Below are positions 1-11,183 of a DNA stretch of 64,000 nt, piece by piece. The translations under genes and the position numbers were made by a program. The notes under the pieces are model-generated. The model saw only the letters and a program-made list of their open reading frames with translations. It made no database searches and was not told the origin of the DNA. Position 1 is the first letter of the stretch, and each line of letters opens with the position of its first letter. Source of the stretch: Lophius americanus (lineage: Eukaryota; Chordata; Actinopteri; Lophiiformes; Lophiidae); assembly GCA_037951165.1 (NCBI GenBank), contig JBBDHG010000134.1:108501-172500 (forward strand). The letters are read 5' to 3'.

Positions 1-51
1 TTTTTTCATAAACATCCGTATCACTAACTCTGCTATTACTGTGTTTTACAG

Positions 52-176
52 GTGGCTTAAAGGGCGTAGCCAGAGGAGGCCTTGTTGGTCTAACCTTGTC
101 TGGTGCCTATGCTCTCTACAACAACTGGGACCACTTCAGAGGCTCATCATCATCACCATCCTCCAGACTGTACTAA
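52..176 (+). CDS. timm23: TIMM23 final coding exon (inner-membrane translocase subunit), 5' part outside window
   Basis: Last coding exon of the Tim23 channel subunit of the mitochondrial inner-membrane presequence translocase. A splice acceptor (ttttacag) ends at 51. The frame entered two bases into a codon reads GLKGVARGGLVGLTL, then YALYNNWDHFRG, and stops with TAA at 174-176. The glycine-rich last membrane segment and the ALYNNW tail are hallmarks of Tim23 within the Tim17/22/23 family. Upstream exons lie to the left of the window. The tail after DHFRG (SSSSPSSRLY) is serine-rich, so paralogue assignment (timm23a or timm23b) is open. Neighbouring gprin2 and syt15 support the identification, because these three genes are close together on human 10q11. 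Confidence 0.9.
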
Positions 177-847
177 TCTCTCCCACGCATATGTGCTTCC
201 ACACTTCAGTCAAATATCTCCAGGACACAGCATTTAACCACAGCACTAAGAGGAATTAGACTCTGGTCAAATGCAGTGTGCCGCTCAGGGAATTGTGAGT
301 CAGTACCAGTTCATCTTTCCCTTCCAAGAGCATTCTGGGATCCAACAGATGTGTTTGGAAAAGAAGACGTGAAAATGCGGACTCGATACAACTTCAAATC
401 CAGACGTAGACTGTCCTATAACAATCGTCTCTTCCTAGCCTCTGAGGTATTTCTGTCATCATGATCAGTAATGGGAAACGCAGTGAGGATGTTAAACAGA
501 GGCGTGTCATTCGCTATATCCTTGTTTATGGCAGACTACCAAGTTTTGGAATCCATGAACCCACGGTCTTTGGGTTAAATAAGCCAACATGTAAGGTGAC
601 ATCTGGCATGTGTGATTCACCAGATGAATGGATTCATGGGTCTTATTTTGGACTGAAAGACTCCTCTTTTACAGAAGAGTGAAGAGATTTTCAACGATGA
701 CCTACAAATGCGAAACCAAGCCTTACAATCAGTTCTATTGTTGTATTTATTGAAGTGTTTCTGCAGTGCTTCCTGTTTTACCGTGCACGATTTTGTCACT
801 GTAAAGCTGTGCTGTATGCTGGTATTGTGTCTCCATCAACACGCTGC

Positions 848-853
848 ATTAAA
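848..853 (+). terminator. Polyadenylation signal of timm23 (ATTAAA)
   Basis: An ATTAAA hexamer lies about 670 bases after the timm23 stop codon. It is the first plausible signal on the plus strand, and 177-847 would then be 3' UTR. No other feature is visible in that UTR. The opposing protease gene has its own signal 50 bases further on. Confidence 0.5.
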
Positions 854-903
854 AGACAATTGATAAATGTAAAATATTGACAAAGATTTTCCTTTTAACC
901 AAC

Positions 904-909
904 TTTATT
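904..909 (-). terminator. Polyadenylation signal of the serine protease gene (AATAAA on minus strand)
   Basis: The plus-strand bases tttatt read AATAAA on the minus strand, about 285 bases after the protease stop codon. Cleavage some 15-20 bases beyond would put the end of this transcript close to the predicted end of timm23. Confidence 0.5.
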
Positions 910-1193
910 GCACAAATGTAACCTGGATGTAGATGAGTCTATCTATGCAGCGATGTGTTGCATCTGAGTGCAGCAGAGTAGTGCATAGTGTAGGCTGTAA
1001 ATTCAGGTGTGTTGGAAAACAATTATTGCACATTGAGAACCCGTATTTCTATCTTGAAGTGGTTTGAAGTTCTTGAAATGGTGGACATGTTGGAAGGGCT
1101 TTTAGAAAAAACGGTTGGCAGTCATCGGTGGACAATAGACTTAAAACAGATCAGAGCTTATGTTTGCTGACAGCGCTGAGTCAGACGACCTGC

Positions 1194-4098
1194 CTAATGC
1201 AGGAAGAAGTCCCTGATGCGTGTCGCCTCGATCCAGGGGATGTAGGCGGCGGTGCGTGTGAAAACGCTGGGTTTGTTCTCCACGGTGCAGCCAATGGGTC
1301 CGAAGCTCACCACGCCGTGCACCTCCCAGCGGTCTCGCCCCAGCTGGCACAACAGAGGGCCACCAGAGTCACCCTGAAACGGCATGTGGGAAATTAACAC
1401 CTCCAATATGTTTAAATATTCATTCTACTTCTTGCCTTTATTGTAAATATCTGTTCTGACCTGGCATGCAGCAGGTGGGTCCTCCTTGTCCCGGAACCCG
1501 GCGCAGATCATGGAGTCTCGGACACGGTCGCCCCAGAATTTCTTCTGCCGGCAGGTCTTGAAGTCAATGATAGGCAGGCGTGCTTGATTTAGAGCCTCCG
1601 CCAGAGATACGTTCTCCTTCCCACCTAAAATATAGTCATATCGATTTAATAATCCTGTTTTCTCAAACCCTGGAGTGTACAGCCGAGCCGGTCACAACGT
1701 CACGTGAGTCCATCTCTTTGATCCAAACTGTAATATTAAATATTGTCGCCACAATTAGAAAGAAGGCTGTGAACATAAACGTTCATGATCATCTAACTGA
1801 CTTTTATTATCTCCTGATTTTTTTCTCATTTCTCAGCAGCAACTGCATGGATAGCCATGAAGTTCATAGAAAGTACAAATGGTCATGTGCTCAGGATTAA
1901 TACAACAACTTTCTGAGGCATTCTTCTGGACCATCGTCAAACCAAAGATTTCAATTTGTTCCGTACATTGGTTTGAAACCAAATAAATCACTTTCTTAGG
2001 TTACTCACGTACTTATTGTTGAGCGCTAAATAGCAGGTTTTGGCGTGCTAAAATGTCAACAAACAAAAAATGTGGCCACAATAATTTCAGTACAGAGGAA
2101 GGTGAATTCACAATCTTGCGGTTTTAATTTCACTTTTTTCTATTCATAAAATGTCCACAGGGCATTCGAGTTTCTGATTTGCATGACCCAGTAATGGGGG
2201 ATGATCCTTCCATATTACCTCAAATTCTGCAGCGTGGAACTAGAATTTAATTATGAAATGCACATCTAATAATTGGTGTCATTAAATTGCCAATTTAAAT
2301 TTTTTTTAGGCACACTTAAAGGATTCATATGTCACCGCGCTCTCATTCAGCAGCAATGGGGTTAAGGTCTGTCAAAATGAGCACATGGGGAAGTTCTCCT
2401 GTAATAGGAGCATCTGTGTCATTGGACACAAATGTCCTTGTTTCCACACAGCTACTAAGCTTATGTATTTATTCATTTAATGATTCTCTTGTTTTCTTCT
2501 CATATGTAGTCGTAATTCAAACAAATACCCCCCTAGTGGAATTAAGTGAATGCAGCCCTTATTTTTCTTTTTTTCCCATACTCTTGGGGTTTAGATAAAA
2601 AAATATATATTGTAAAAAAAACTATAGACTTATTTTGTTGCAAAGTTTTTCCACCTCTTTCATATCCTCTCTCTTCCACTCACCTCGGGTGTCTCCCCAC
2701 CCTGTGACCCAGCAGTGGAGTCCCGGGTTGAGGCTGGTCTGCTTGCGCGGCAGGCAGGCGTATCGAATGAAATTTGAGGGGTTGATGTCTGTCGCTGCCT
2801 TCACTAGGGCGATGTCATAGTCCAGCTCGCTGTGAGCTGGGTAACGGAAGTTCTCGTGCCGGTAGATTCTCTTCACTGGGAAAATCCTTTCTGCTGTCTC
2901 TGAGCGCCTCAGCTGGTGCTTCCCCAGTACAATCCTCCAGCTCCCAGCATCCTCAGCTTTACCCCTGAAACACCGAGATACTAACATTTAGGTCTATGTG
3001 TTTATAATTGTTCTTTCACTATTTATTTTTCTGGTAATGGAAGGGTTTCTTACTTTTGGAAACAGTGAGCAGCAGTAAGGACCCAGTTCTTGTGAATGAG
3101 AGTTCCTCCACAGACATGGATGTAATGTTTGCTTCCTCTAGGACGAACCTTAATGACACAACCACACAGCCTTTTTAGTGGTGTGACATAATTATAACAT
3201 CATTCAGGATGCCCTGAGGTCTTACATGGTATTCTGGGTAATCCCTTTGGAGCTGCCTCTTCACCATGATGTTTTTCCCCTCATTTTTTTAACTAAATTT
3301 CAGTGGGAGCTCAGCTTTTAGACCATTTCAACCCAAATCTGGTATTGGCATTATTGAAGGAGAAACACATTTATAAAATTGAAGATGGAAAAACATCTTT
3401 TGACTATAGCAGCTCAGCTAAACACATTACCAACCCCTTGCTGAAATAGGTGCTCAGAAGGACCTTTATTAAAAAAACACCTTAATTAATATGTAAAATA
3501 TTGAGAGAACATTAAGTTCGATAACATCACTAAAAATCTGATATATTTGTCATTTTTGACCATTGGTCAAACAAAACCTAAACATGAAAAAAGTAAAAAA
3601 GTGTTGTGAGCCTGCAAGAGGCATTTGCATGTAGTAACAAAAACAAATGGGTGAAATAATCCTGATTTTGAACAAATATTTAGTGAACAGGTGATAATTT
3701 TCCTGTTGTTTTGGCATTGAAGAATTTTCGCGTAACACAAAGATAGATTTACCTGCAGAGAGACCTGCCAGGGCCAGGAGTGAGGTCTGGCTTCGTTCCC
3801 TGACACAATCCTTTCAGCCATGTTGGGCTGGAAGTGAGCCATACCACAATCCTTAGGCCAGTCTAGGTGGAGAAAAACAGCAAAGAGATATTAGATAATG
3901 TCCAAATTAACAGAGACATCCAGTAGAGGTTCAGGAGTCTCCGTATTTGCTGCTGATGTGTTTGCCCTCACCTAAATGGAGGATCTTGTGCTGTGGCTGT
4001 CGCCCGGGGGTGAGTTTGTATCCAGCTGCAGGCTGAGATGCCTTGCTCAACAGCAACAGAGAGAGAAGTAGGAGCAGAGGAGGTCCAGGTACAGCCAT
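1194..4098 (-). CDS. Secreted chymotrypsin/elastase-like S1A serine protease, six exons, 318 aa
   Basis: Exons in transcript order: 3972-4098, 3753-3862, 3054-3148, 2684-2964, 1461-1624, 1194-1373. All junctions are GT-AG and the phases close to 318 aa. A leucine-rich signal peptide (residues 1-20) is followed by a propeptide and an activation site MAER|IVSG (R60|I61). The catalytic triad is H107 (TAAHC), D161 (DYDIAL) and S262 (GDSGG). Cysteines match the five-disulphide chymotrypsin/elastase pattern, including a propeptide cysteine (C48) that can pair with the chymotrypsin-C122 equivalent. Specificity-pocket positions in chymotrypsin numbering read A189, F215, G216 and S226. There is no D189, so trypsin-like cleavage is not expected. 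The signal peptide and absence of a membrane anchor indicate secretion or storage as a zymogen. Introns hold no recognised gene; the largest run 1625-2683 and 3149-3752. I cannot place it in a named subfamily, so no symbol is given. Confidence 0.88.
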
Positions 4099-4450
4099 CT
4101 TTTACAACAGAATCACCAGACGGAGTGCACCTCGTGCTATTTATACCAGCAGTGGCAAGCACATGCAGATGAAAATGTACAGGAACACATATAGTAAACA
4201 CACGCCTCCTGGTACAATGAGCCTTCACACAACAGAGCCCGAAAGCTGGATTGTTCCTCTGTGGCTGTGGGTCCCATCAGCACTTTCACATACAGTACGT
4301 GTAGCATGCACACAGGACAAAGGAAATACAGCACTGTACACAAACAAACAACATCACGCCACATGGCACAAGGGATGACATAGTGACCTGAAAATGACCT
4401 TTATCTCTGGTATCCCAAATCTACATCGTAGTTTATCCTGCAGAAATGAA

Positions 4451-4990
4451 AAGAGTTTACACACAAGTCAACTCTGTGGCATGTTTACCACAGTGAACCA
4501 GTGGAGAGGGCGTGGGAGGAGCAGGGCAGAGTTTATTGGCTCGGCTATGTGTTTTGTTTGAATGTTGTCTATTCCAAGCCAACATGTTGGAGCTTAGTCA
4601 CCATCAGTGTAACAAATTATCTGTCATGAGAGACACATACTTCCATTATTTGTCAGCAGTAATGAGTTGGAGAACTTCCTAGGTGTTTTTTTTTTCTGTT
4701 TCATGATTCAGATATTAAATTTGAAAAGCAAAAGAAACCATTTCTAAAAGTGTCCAGAAACTGTGCGCAAACAAAAGGCCCTTTACATGAAAACACAGGG
4801 CCACCTAAAAGTGCTTGCATCCTGCTCCCAATGTCTTTATGAGCTTCATTTGAGTTTATCCGTAGTGCCTTTGTGCAAAATGATCACACTGTGTGGAATC
4901 AATGCACTTGTCAAAGTCTCCAGGATCAGCCAGGAAGGCAGATGACTATCTCCTTCTCTCCTCCTGCTCTGCTTATTCTTTGGTCTACAT
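4451..4990. repeat. Duplicated non-coding block, copy 1
   Basis: About 480 bases (4451-4932) align with 6737-7170 with scattered substitutions; shared landmarks include ccaacatgttggag and gtcatgagag. After 4932 the copy continues with ggaaggcagatgac, the reverse complement of the gprin2 stop-codon region. A stretch matching the gprin2 coding end near 7318-7350 then follows. A 60-codon open frame here (4763-4945) is shared with copy 2 (7005-7223) but has no protein-like features. The remainder of 4099-7167 holds no gene that I recognise. Confidence 0.75.
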
Positions 4991-6736
4991 CGTAGTTTAT
5001 CCTGCAGAAATGGAAAAGATGCTGTTGTTAACTGCCTAAAGGTGGCAGTTTAAAACTGGCAATACGCCAGGATGATTATAGTTTATAAATCTTGTCAGAT
5101 ATATATCAGATCGACATTGATGTTGGCCAACACATAAAAAGAAATCGGGCGGCAGAAATTGTACGAACGATTAGAGGGCAACCATGATAGTTCTATTAAA
5201 AACAATGATGGTCGATTGATTGTCCTTCCATCCTTTTTTGTTGTTGTTGTTGTTATATTTGTTATGGTCCTCATGGGATAAACCCTGACAATTCTGGTGA
5301 TTTATTGCTATTAGTTAAGAGCCTCAGTGAGGCTTACATTTGTAGTGTTAACAGCAATATGGTGAATAATATCAGATGGACTACCAGATACACACAGTGA
5401 TTTTATCTTTAGTAATAAAGAAACATTTTGGGATCCTCTGACTTTATTATCCTCATCAGGTCAAAATTGTACAATACTTTGGCTTTCAAACTATGTACCG
5501 TATGTTTCACACTAATTAGCAAATGTTAGCTTCCAAACATGTCAAACTAAGATGAAGAATATTAACCCCTACTAGAGATGTTTGCACTGTTACTGTAAAC
5601 GCACAGCATACTGACAGGCTAATTAACTTTAAGCTAAAAGCACTGGTGGGCCTGCCACCGGTCAACACACTGTGCTTAGTTCCTGTTTACATCATAACGA
5701 TTTTTACTGAAGTCTCAAATAAGAAACATTTTTCCTCTGCATGTCAAAAAGTACTGCTTTCATATGATATCATATTGTGAAAATGGTCATTGTACACATG
5801 GATCCACAAAAACAACTGAAAATGTTGCATGTAATTTTTGAAATTCATCATGACAGAAGTATGTACCGTATGTTTCACACTAACATACTAACAACTAACA
5901 TATGTTTCACACTAACATGGTGTTTCCGTATCTGGGGTACAAATAAGACAGTCAGCCATTGTTTTTGTTGATCCATCCAAGCATGGCTAAAAAGCTGAGA
6001 TCATAAAAGTATGCACAAAAAGAGGCTGTTTTGAGTTTTATCAGTTTACATGGTAAATGTAACTCCGGTGTTTTCAAAAAAATATCCTCTGGAACTTATC
6101 TTCAAAAGTTAGCATTTTCAGATCCCGTCATCATGTGACTGAAAGGGCATACCGCACAAGAAATATTACAGATTGAAGCCAAGAATATTGTCATATAAAT
6201 GGTCTTGTTTTTCAAATATTTGCCACACATTCAACACAGATCCATATTAAAAATATCTTCATATTACCAGATATTATTAGTTTTTTTTACATTTTTCTAA
6301 CTTAAAAATAACATCGGTATTAGCCCCAATTTTTTTCTTCTAAATTCAGTCAGGCTATTGCTAAATGATAGAGCACAACATATTGTACCACTTTTGTAGT
6401 ACGTTTTTAACATATTTATCATTATTGGGAAATAGTCCCCATCAAAAATGTTGCCTTCGCTCCAATAACAGTAGAGCAGTCTGTATAGTCAGAAACTACA
6501 AAAGGCCAGTGGGAAAATTAATTTAAGCGCAATAAGACTGAAAAAAACGGTAAATAAAAAGCAACAGGGACCCTCCCTGCCTCTCTTTACACATTATTGA
6601 AAATATGCTATATATAACAATAAGTGCAGTGGAAGCCACTGGTGAGTTGAGCTTTTTTACGTGTGAATGAGAGAGAATGTGCCCGCTCATCTGAATGGCA
6701 GCACCTCAATGGTCAAACATCGTCAGTGTGGTTCAC
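4991..6736. other. Intergenic stretch without recognised features
   Basis: AT-rich sequence between the two duplicated blocks. It has short direct repeats (for example tatgtttcacactaa at several places near 5500 and 5870-5920) and a (gtt)n run near 5240. No coding potential or known mobile element was recognised. Confidence 0.5.
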
Positions 6737-7172
6737 AAAGTTTACACACAAGTCAGCTCTGCGGCGTCTTGTGTGTAAACTATGTGTATTTTTTAAATAG
6801 TGTCTATTCTAAGCCAACATGTTGGAGTTTAGTCACCATCAGTGTAACAAAGTATCCGTCATGAGAGTAAATCAGGACACATACTTCCATTATTTGTCAG
6901 CAGTAATGAGTTGGAGAACTTTCTGAGGTTTTTTTTTCTGTTTCATGATTCAGATAATAAATTTAAAAAACAAAAGAAACCATTTCTAAAAGTGTCCAGA
7001 AACTGTGCGCAAACAAAAGGTCCTTTACATGAAAACACAGGGCCACCTAAAAGTGCTTGCATCCTTCTCCCAATGTCTCTATGAGCTTCATTTGAGTTTA
7101 TCAGTAGTGCCTTTGTGCAAAATTATCACACTGTGTGGAATCAATGCACTTGTCAAAGTCTCCAGAATCAGT
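6737..7172. repeat. Duplicated non-coding block, copy 2 (overlaps gprin2 3' end)
   Basis: Second copy of the block at 4451. It runs directly into the stop codon of gprin2, so it would lie in the 3' UTR or immediate downstream DNA of that gene. This makes copy 1 look like a displaced and rearranged duplicate of the gprin2 3' end. Confidence 0.75.
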
Positions 7173-9228
7173 CATCTGCCTTGCTGGAGCCTCCACACCA
7201 CCCTGGCCTCCTCAATGACCTGATCACACTCTTCCTGCGTAGTTGTCCACTCCCTCGTGAGGGTGACTTATGATTGTTGGTGCCTTCCCCTCCGTACACC
7301 TCCTCCGTTTCCTTTATATCATCTCCTTCTGCTCTGCTTATTCTTTGTTCAGACTCTTCTGTTTCCTGCTTTCTTTCTCCTCCTTCCTCGCTCACTTTCC
7401 TCCCTCCCTCTGGTGTGTCCTCACTCTCAGCCTCCACCATACAACTTGGCATAGTAATTGTCACAGTTGGGTTAAGTTCTGTAGTCATGGTCTTTACCAC
7501 ATTTGATAAAAGAGGAGGTTTTGGGGCTTTCTTCTTCTTCGAGGAATGTCTTGCTGGTCGAGGGCTGTTCTGAACCTCGAGATGCTTCTGTATTGCTTCG
7601 CTGAGAACCTCCATGTCCGGAGATGCTCCATGAATGTCCCAAGTCATCCCGTCCTCATCCCACTGTACCTGCTTCATGCTGCTCCTTCTCCCCATCTCAT
7701 CACTCTCATCCCTCTGCATCTTCAGACAAGATCTCTTCCTTTCCAAATTATAAGAGGAAGCAAAGACAGGAGAAGAATTACGTATCTGGTCTTCTCCTTG
7801 TCTGTCCTCCTCCTCTCCGCTGCTCACTGGAAACATGCTGGAGGATGGAGACACCAAATTGGAGTGCGATCCTACGGAATACTTCAGGTTTAGTCTTGAT
7901 CCCGGCGGAGAGCCCAAGATGGAGTGGGAGCCCATGTTAGAGGTTGACATGTTCTTCATGAGACCCCACATGGAGCCGTCTGGAGAGATTGTCTGCACCG
8001 TTGCATCTACCAGATCCAGCAGTGAAGTCATTGTACCTTCCTCCTTAAAAGTAACACCCTGTGGAGTCTTTGTGAGGCCCTCTCTGACACATCTACAGCA
8101 GTCACCCAATTGTGACTCACTAATGGAACAAACTAGGGGTGATCTCCAACTTCGCCGTGTCAGACAGCTTTGCTCAAGCTGCCATTGCGGCTCAAGATGG
8201 CACACTGGGCCTCCTGCTTCTTGCTCCTTCGCTGGAGAATTCGGCATCAGGCAGCTTAACATTTGTGTTGGGCTTCTAAGTCCACCATCCTCTGATAACT
8301 GTGCTTCTTCAGGACTGTGCAGCTCTTCTATCACACCATCAGTAAGATATCCAAGATCTGATGATACACCTTCTTCTGCATAGCTAACAGATGACGGAGG
8401 CGGGGAAGGGAATGTAAAAGAAAGCGAGTTATTCTCAAGGAAGCATTCATCCTCAGTGCTGGTAGAGATGGACTGCATGGGTGAGGAAGACTGAGCATGA
8501 AGGGGTGACAGCAGTGGAGAGAGAGTGGGTGAGGACCCAGGAGGAAGTGAGTGGGTGAGGAGGGAGACTTCCTGCTGATGTGTGCTCAGATTAATCACTG
8601 AGGAGGTTAAAGGGTCTTCAGGTGTTGAGGTTGGCGTCTGTATTGGGGAAATGAAAGGATCAGTTCTGGTTGGTGGAGAGGTTGGTTGGGATATTGGAGA
8701 GTGTGCTGGAGAGTGTGCACAGTTGGATGTTTCTAGAGTTAGACTCGAAGGCCGTGAGGTCCTGTCTCTCCAGACAATTGTGTCTGGAGTACTGCTGCGG
8801 CTGTGTGTGCTGCCACTGCACTGGCTCCAGCGCTGCTTGTTAGCAATCCAGCGCTCACTGAGGGCCAGATGGCTGGGCACATCCACGTTTTGGGCCATGA
8901 ATGACAGCTGGTGGTTGTTGGCAGCAGGTATGTGCTGCATCATGTGAGGTGGGAGCTGCATGAATGTGACAGAGTTGTGCTCAAAGTGCGTGTTGGTGCT
9001 TGAGCTGCGCTTCAGGTCCATCTTGGTCCAGACTGGGTCCCGCTTGTGCGGCCGCCCTGTTGCCATGACCATATCCACGGAGCTCTCAGAGAGGGAAAAA
9101 ATGGGTGCTTGATCAACCTTGTCCTCCACTCTGACGGCACTAGCCTCAGTGGAGAAGGAGACCAACTGATTGTTTGAACAACTGACGGGCTGGTAACTCT
9201 CAGACGCAGGGCGCCCACGCCTCGCCAT
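7168..9228 (-). CDS. gprin2: G protein-regulated inducer of neurite outgrowth 2-like protein, 686 aa, single coding exon
   Basis: An uninterrupted 686-codon frame, matching the single coding exon usual for GPRIN genes. The Kozak-like start gccATGg at 9226-9228 is chosen rather than an in-frame ATG at 9258, because a good acceptor (tttgcag) ends at 9243, making upstream codons intronic. Most of the protein is low-complexity Ser/Pro-rich and probably disordered. The family C-terminal region is clear: KQVQWDEDGMTWDIHGAS at about 519-536, AIQKHLE at about 545-551, and a basic tail RRKSVIRSLRRPGWCGG near 665-680 whose cysteine could be lipidated. GPRINs bind activated Gi/o/z alpha subunits at the plasma membrane and promote neurite growth. 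The SLRRPxxCG tail and the neighbours timm23 and syt15 favour GPRIN2 over GPRIN1 or GPRIN3. Confidence 0.87.
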   Translation of the reverse strand: MARRGRPASESYQPVSCSNNQLVSFSTEASAVRVEDKVDQAPIFSLSESSVDMVMATGRPHKRDPVWTKMDLKRSSSTNTHFEHNSVTFMQLPPHMMQHIPAANNHQLSFMAQNVDVPSHLALSERWIANKQRWSQCSGSTHSRSSTPDTIVWRDRTSRPSSLTLETSNCAHSPAHSPISQPTSPPTRTDPFISPIQTPTSTPEDPLTSSVINLSTHQQEVSLLTHSLPPGSSPTLSPLLSPLHAQSSSPMQSISTSTEDECFLENNSLSFTFPSPPPSSVSYAEEGVSSDLGYLTDGVIEELHSPEEAQLSEDGGLRSPTQMLSCLMPNSPAKEQEAGGPVCHLEPQWQLEQSCLTRRSWRSPLVCSISESQLGDCCRCVREGLTKTPQGVTFKEEGTMTSLLDLVDATVQTISPDGSMWGLMKNMSTSNMGSHSILGSPPGSRLNLKYSVGSHSNLVSPSSSMFPVSSGEEEDRQGEDQIRNSSPVFASSYNLERKRSCLKMQRDESDEMGRRSSMKQVQWDEDGMTWDIHGASPDMEVLSEAIQKHLEVQNSPRPARHSSKKKKAPKPPLLSNVVKTMTTELNPTVTITMPSCMVEAESEDTPEGGRKVSEEGGERKQETEESEQRISRAEGDDIKETEEVYGGEGTNNHKSPSRGSGQLRRKSVIRSLRRPGWCGGSSKADD

Positions 9229-9375
9229 GGCAACACCCAAATCTGCAAAGAGAAACATGTCTTCATGTTTTTGTGTGATTTATAACCGTTTCCCTCTTAT
9301 CTCACCTTCATCTATGGCAGCGGCCCTCAATAGAACTTCCTATCTGCAGACCCTGAGCTGAACGTGTGACAGGTG

Positions 9376-9990
9376 GGTTTACATGGACAGGCTAATTCCG
9401 ATTAGATTCGGAAATGACATCTAATCGGAAAGAAAATGCTGCATGTACATCCATGTCCGAATCGAGAGAACAATTCCGAGTTAGATTTCATTCCTTTGCA
9501 GGGAGGTAGTCTAAATCCTTTCGGAACACCTTTCCAATAGCAACTCAAAGCTTTCTCTTTGAGTTGTACCTGCTCATGCCCAGCAGCATGACGTAATGCT
9601 CCAATAAGTTTTATTCAGCGACGCATTTTAAATACGGCGACTTCAAAACAGTACCGGTCTGTATCGGAGAATCATTTATTAATTTCAACTTTGAAAGAGT
9701 TTAACATATTTGGATGGTTAGATGGGCGAAAAGTCATTTCCGCGCATGTCCTCTCTGTCATATTCTTCTTCTGGGCGCTTGTTTGTGGTCGACACCAAGC
9801 TCACCGAAGCATTATCGCCCCCTGTGTGAGTGTGGATCGTCTGCGCATGTGTGAAAGTGTTTCCGATTAGGTGAGTCAATGCATATAAATACCGGTTCGG
9901 AAAAGATCACAAGTCATGTAAACAGGCGACCGATTTTGCAATTCGGAAAGATTTAATTCGGAAAGTAGAAAAGTGTCCCATGTAAAACGG
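9376..9990. mobile_element. Probable non-autonomous DNA transposon (MITE-like)
   Basis: The left end (gtttacatggacaggctaa followed by ttccgatt) and the right end (tttccgaatt... ending at cccatgtaaaac) are roughly inverted copies. Several attcgg/ccgaat motifs are repeated inside each end. There is no coding frame. Boundaries are approximate and no clean target-site duplication was established by eye. Confidence 0.5.
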
Positions 9991-10494
9991 TTTGTTCAGC
10001 ACGTGTAAATGAGCCGTCCTCTCCATTCCAACGATGCGCTGATAGGGTGTTACTGGTTTTCCGGACATAACAACAAAAAGCAACAGAGTGCTCGCCCAGT
10101 GTGGCGTGGGTGTTGGGTAAGCAGAAGAAGCCTTTTCTCTCAGTAAGCACCAGTGTTTGAAACGGCGTAAAATATTTTTTCATTGCACTTTGATTCCTGA
10201 GATCTCGATATATTTGTTTAGCAAAGCATTCTATGGGGGGGTTTTGATTTATTTGAGTATTTATTGGAATTTGTATCAAAAGGGAAATGGCATTTTATTG
10301 TGTTTTAGTATGTATTTTTGTTATTTTTGTGAAAGAAAAGTTGCTTGACCAACTATAATAAATGGACCTTTGACTCGTTGAAAAATATTTTTGTGGACCT
10401 TTAAGATTTATATTTGATTATCCCTAATCTATGGTTTCTTAAAAACATTTTAGATCCTTTCAAGAGCCATTGTTTGGTTCCTCCATTCTGGGCT

Positions 10495-10590
10495 ACTGCA
10501 GAAACGGCGATTCACCGGCAGCATCACAAATGTGTGAGTCACTCATGGAACAAGACAGCGGGGATCTCCACTTCAACCAAATCTTAGCGC
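10495..10590 (-). pseudogene. Short gprin2-like coding remnant
   Basis: On the minus strand about 17 codons read KWRSPLSCSMSDS. Intact gprin2 at about 8105-8160 reads SWRSPLVCSISES. The nucleotide match covers roughly 50 bases (ctcatggaacaa versus ctaatggaacaa, ggatctcca versus tgatctcca), and the frame decays on both sides. The fragment looks like a decayed partial copy of gprin2 lying 1.3 kb upstream of the gene. Chance similarity is not excluded because the match is short. Confidence 0.45.
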
Positions 10591-11102
10591 TTATCACTTT
10601 GAATTTTTGGCTAACAGTTGCTTACTTACACATCCAGTAATTATTGAGCAACATTAATGTGCTGGACAGATATTGAATACATTTTAGCTTTATTTTTGAT
10701 CCGTACCAACTCAAGACGGAAATATTTTGATCTTAAGCTGCCAAACGCTCCATTTTATTCACCAGCTGATGGTGAATTCAGTTGCTAACTACTAACTGTC
10801 CTAAACAGACAGAACACATTATTTTTTAAGATTTTGTTTTTGCGGTTGGTTTAGTTAGACCAGCAACACTTTGGGCCTGAGAGCTGAGCAATGAGCTCAA
10901 ACTCAATATGTAGCTCGTTAAAGCTATACGGAGCTGCTATGCATAAATATATAAATTATAGCCAGTATAAAGTATTTTTTAGACCATTTCTTACCAACAG
11001 TTACATGAGTGAGGGTATTATCCTCCATTCAAGAGTGGCATATGTCTCCTCATCTTGTTCTCTGCAAGAAAATTCCTATTCCTTATTTCTGCATCCAGAT
11101 GG

Positions 11103-11117
11103 TACACACACACACAC

Positions 11118-11180
<63 letters not shown>
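11103..11180. repeat. (CA)n microsatellite
   Basis: About 39 dinucleotide units with a single cg interruption near 11121. Open frames running through it translate to Thr-His runs and are not genes. Confidence 0.95.

Positions 11181-11183
<3 letters not shown>

Noticed and set aside
4763..7223. Two similar 60-72 codon frames (4763-4945 and 7005-7223) as a duplicated small gene
   Set aside because: They lie in the duplicated non-coding block, show no protein-like conservation, and the second overlaps gprin2 in antisense.
7835..8383. 182-codon open frame on the plus strand
   Set aside because: It is antisense to gprin2 and reflects the composition of that long coding exon.
9229..9258. Earlier ATG giving gprin2 ten extra residues
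   Set aside because: A strong splice acceptor ends at 9243, so these codons are intronic, and the ATG at 9228 has the better context.
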